Assembly: GCA_016210125.1 (NCBI GenBank)
Contig: JACQUS010000057.1
Coordinates: 1 to 8,093, forward strand
Direction of reading: 5' to 3'
From: Chloroflexota bacterium
GTDB taxonomy: Bacteria; Chloroflexota; UBA6077; FW602-bin22; JACQUS01
Length of the DNA: 8,093 nucleotides
Below are positions 7,938 to 8,093 of this stretch, piece after piece (within the stretch, counting starts at the first letter, position 1; every line of letters starts with the position of its first letter). The notes under the pieces were generated by a model, which was not told where the DNA came from, made no database searches, and saw only the letters and a program-made list of their open reading frames with translations. Position numbers and translations under genes: made by a program.

Positions 7938-8093
7938 TTCGCGGAGCTATCCTCACCGCTCCGACCTTCAGCGCCCCGTGCCATACTTGTCAGCACGCAA
8001 AGCAGTGCCGGCACGAGCATGACCCTGAAGGCATCGTCGAGCGCGGCGACGGTCACCGCGCCTAGCCCCGGGGCCGTCGCCCCACGGGCCGCC
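7934..8093 (-). CDS. 3' end of an unidentified gene, possibly a membrane transporter C-terminus (partial)
   Basis: An open frame enters from the right edge and ends at TAG (7934-7936), giving 52 residues that finish SGEDSSAK. It contains one hydrophobic stretch (AFRVMLVPALLCVLTSMA) followed by a charged, Ser/Gly-rich tail. This resembles the last helix and cytoplasmic tail of MFS-type transporters (...AFRV.L...), but the match is short and from memory. The opposite strand gives only an Ala/Ser/Pro-rich shadow. No known motif settles the function. Confidence 0.5.
   Translation of the reverse strand, partial: AARGATAPGLGAVTVAALDDAFRVMLVPALLCVLTSMARGAEGRSGEDSSAK

Overview
This is a GC-rich window (roughly two-thirds or more G+C by eye) dominated by minus-strand genes. 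It has strong GC bias at third codon positions and purine-rich ribosome binding sites. Two luciferase-like flavin oxidoreductases, a divergent crotonase, small zinc-ribbon proteins and the GC content would suit a high-GC Chloroflexota or actinobacterial-type genome. I lean to Chloroflexota, but this is inference from gene content and not a phylogenetic result.

Left third (1-3031, minus): the first ~1010 codons of gltB, the large subunit of glutamate synthase, running off the left edge. The reading frame is clear at every point I translated. It opens with tandem GTG codons, and a propeptide of about 19 residues precedes the catalytic Cys. Upstream (3032-3447) is a long non-coding leader region. 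It holds a candidate promoter and a strong hairpin followed by a T-rich tract that looks like an intrinsic terminator inside the gltB 5' UTR. A competing upstream hairpin could switch it. This putative attenuator is the most interesting signal in the window.

Middle (3448-6232, minus): two tiny adjacent genes of unknown function (78 and 95 aa, 4 nt apart); a crotonase-fold protein with a TTG start and a perfect AGGAGG, lacking both glutamates used by classical enoyl-CoA hydratases; an intergenic stretch with perfect palindromes; then an LLM-class flavin oxidoreductase probably translationally coupled to a 67-aa zinc-ribbon protein.

Right third (6233-8093): a divergent promoter region drives a plus-strand protein of 137 aa with two zinc ribbons. 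It is convergent with a second LLM oxidoreductase (TIGR03619-like, probably F420-dependent) on the minus strand. At the right edge is the 3' end of a minus-strand gene, possibly the C-terminus of a membrane transporter. Its stop codon lies inside an 11-bp perfect palindrome.

I see no CRISPR array, tRNA, rRNA, transposase or phage gene. Apart from gltB (ammonia assimilation, glutamate supply), the genes are accessory redox or acyl-CoA enzymes and small proteins, and no shared pathway can be proved from the sequence.
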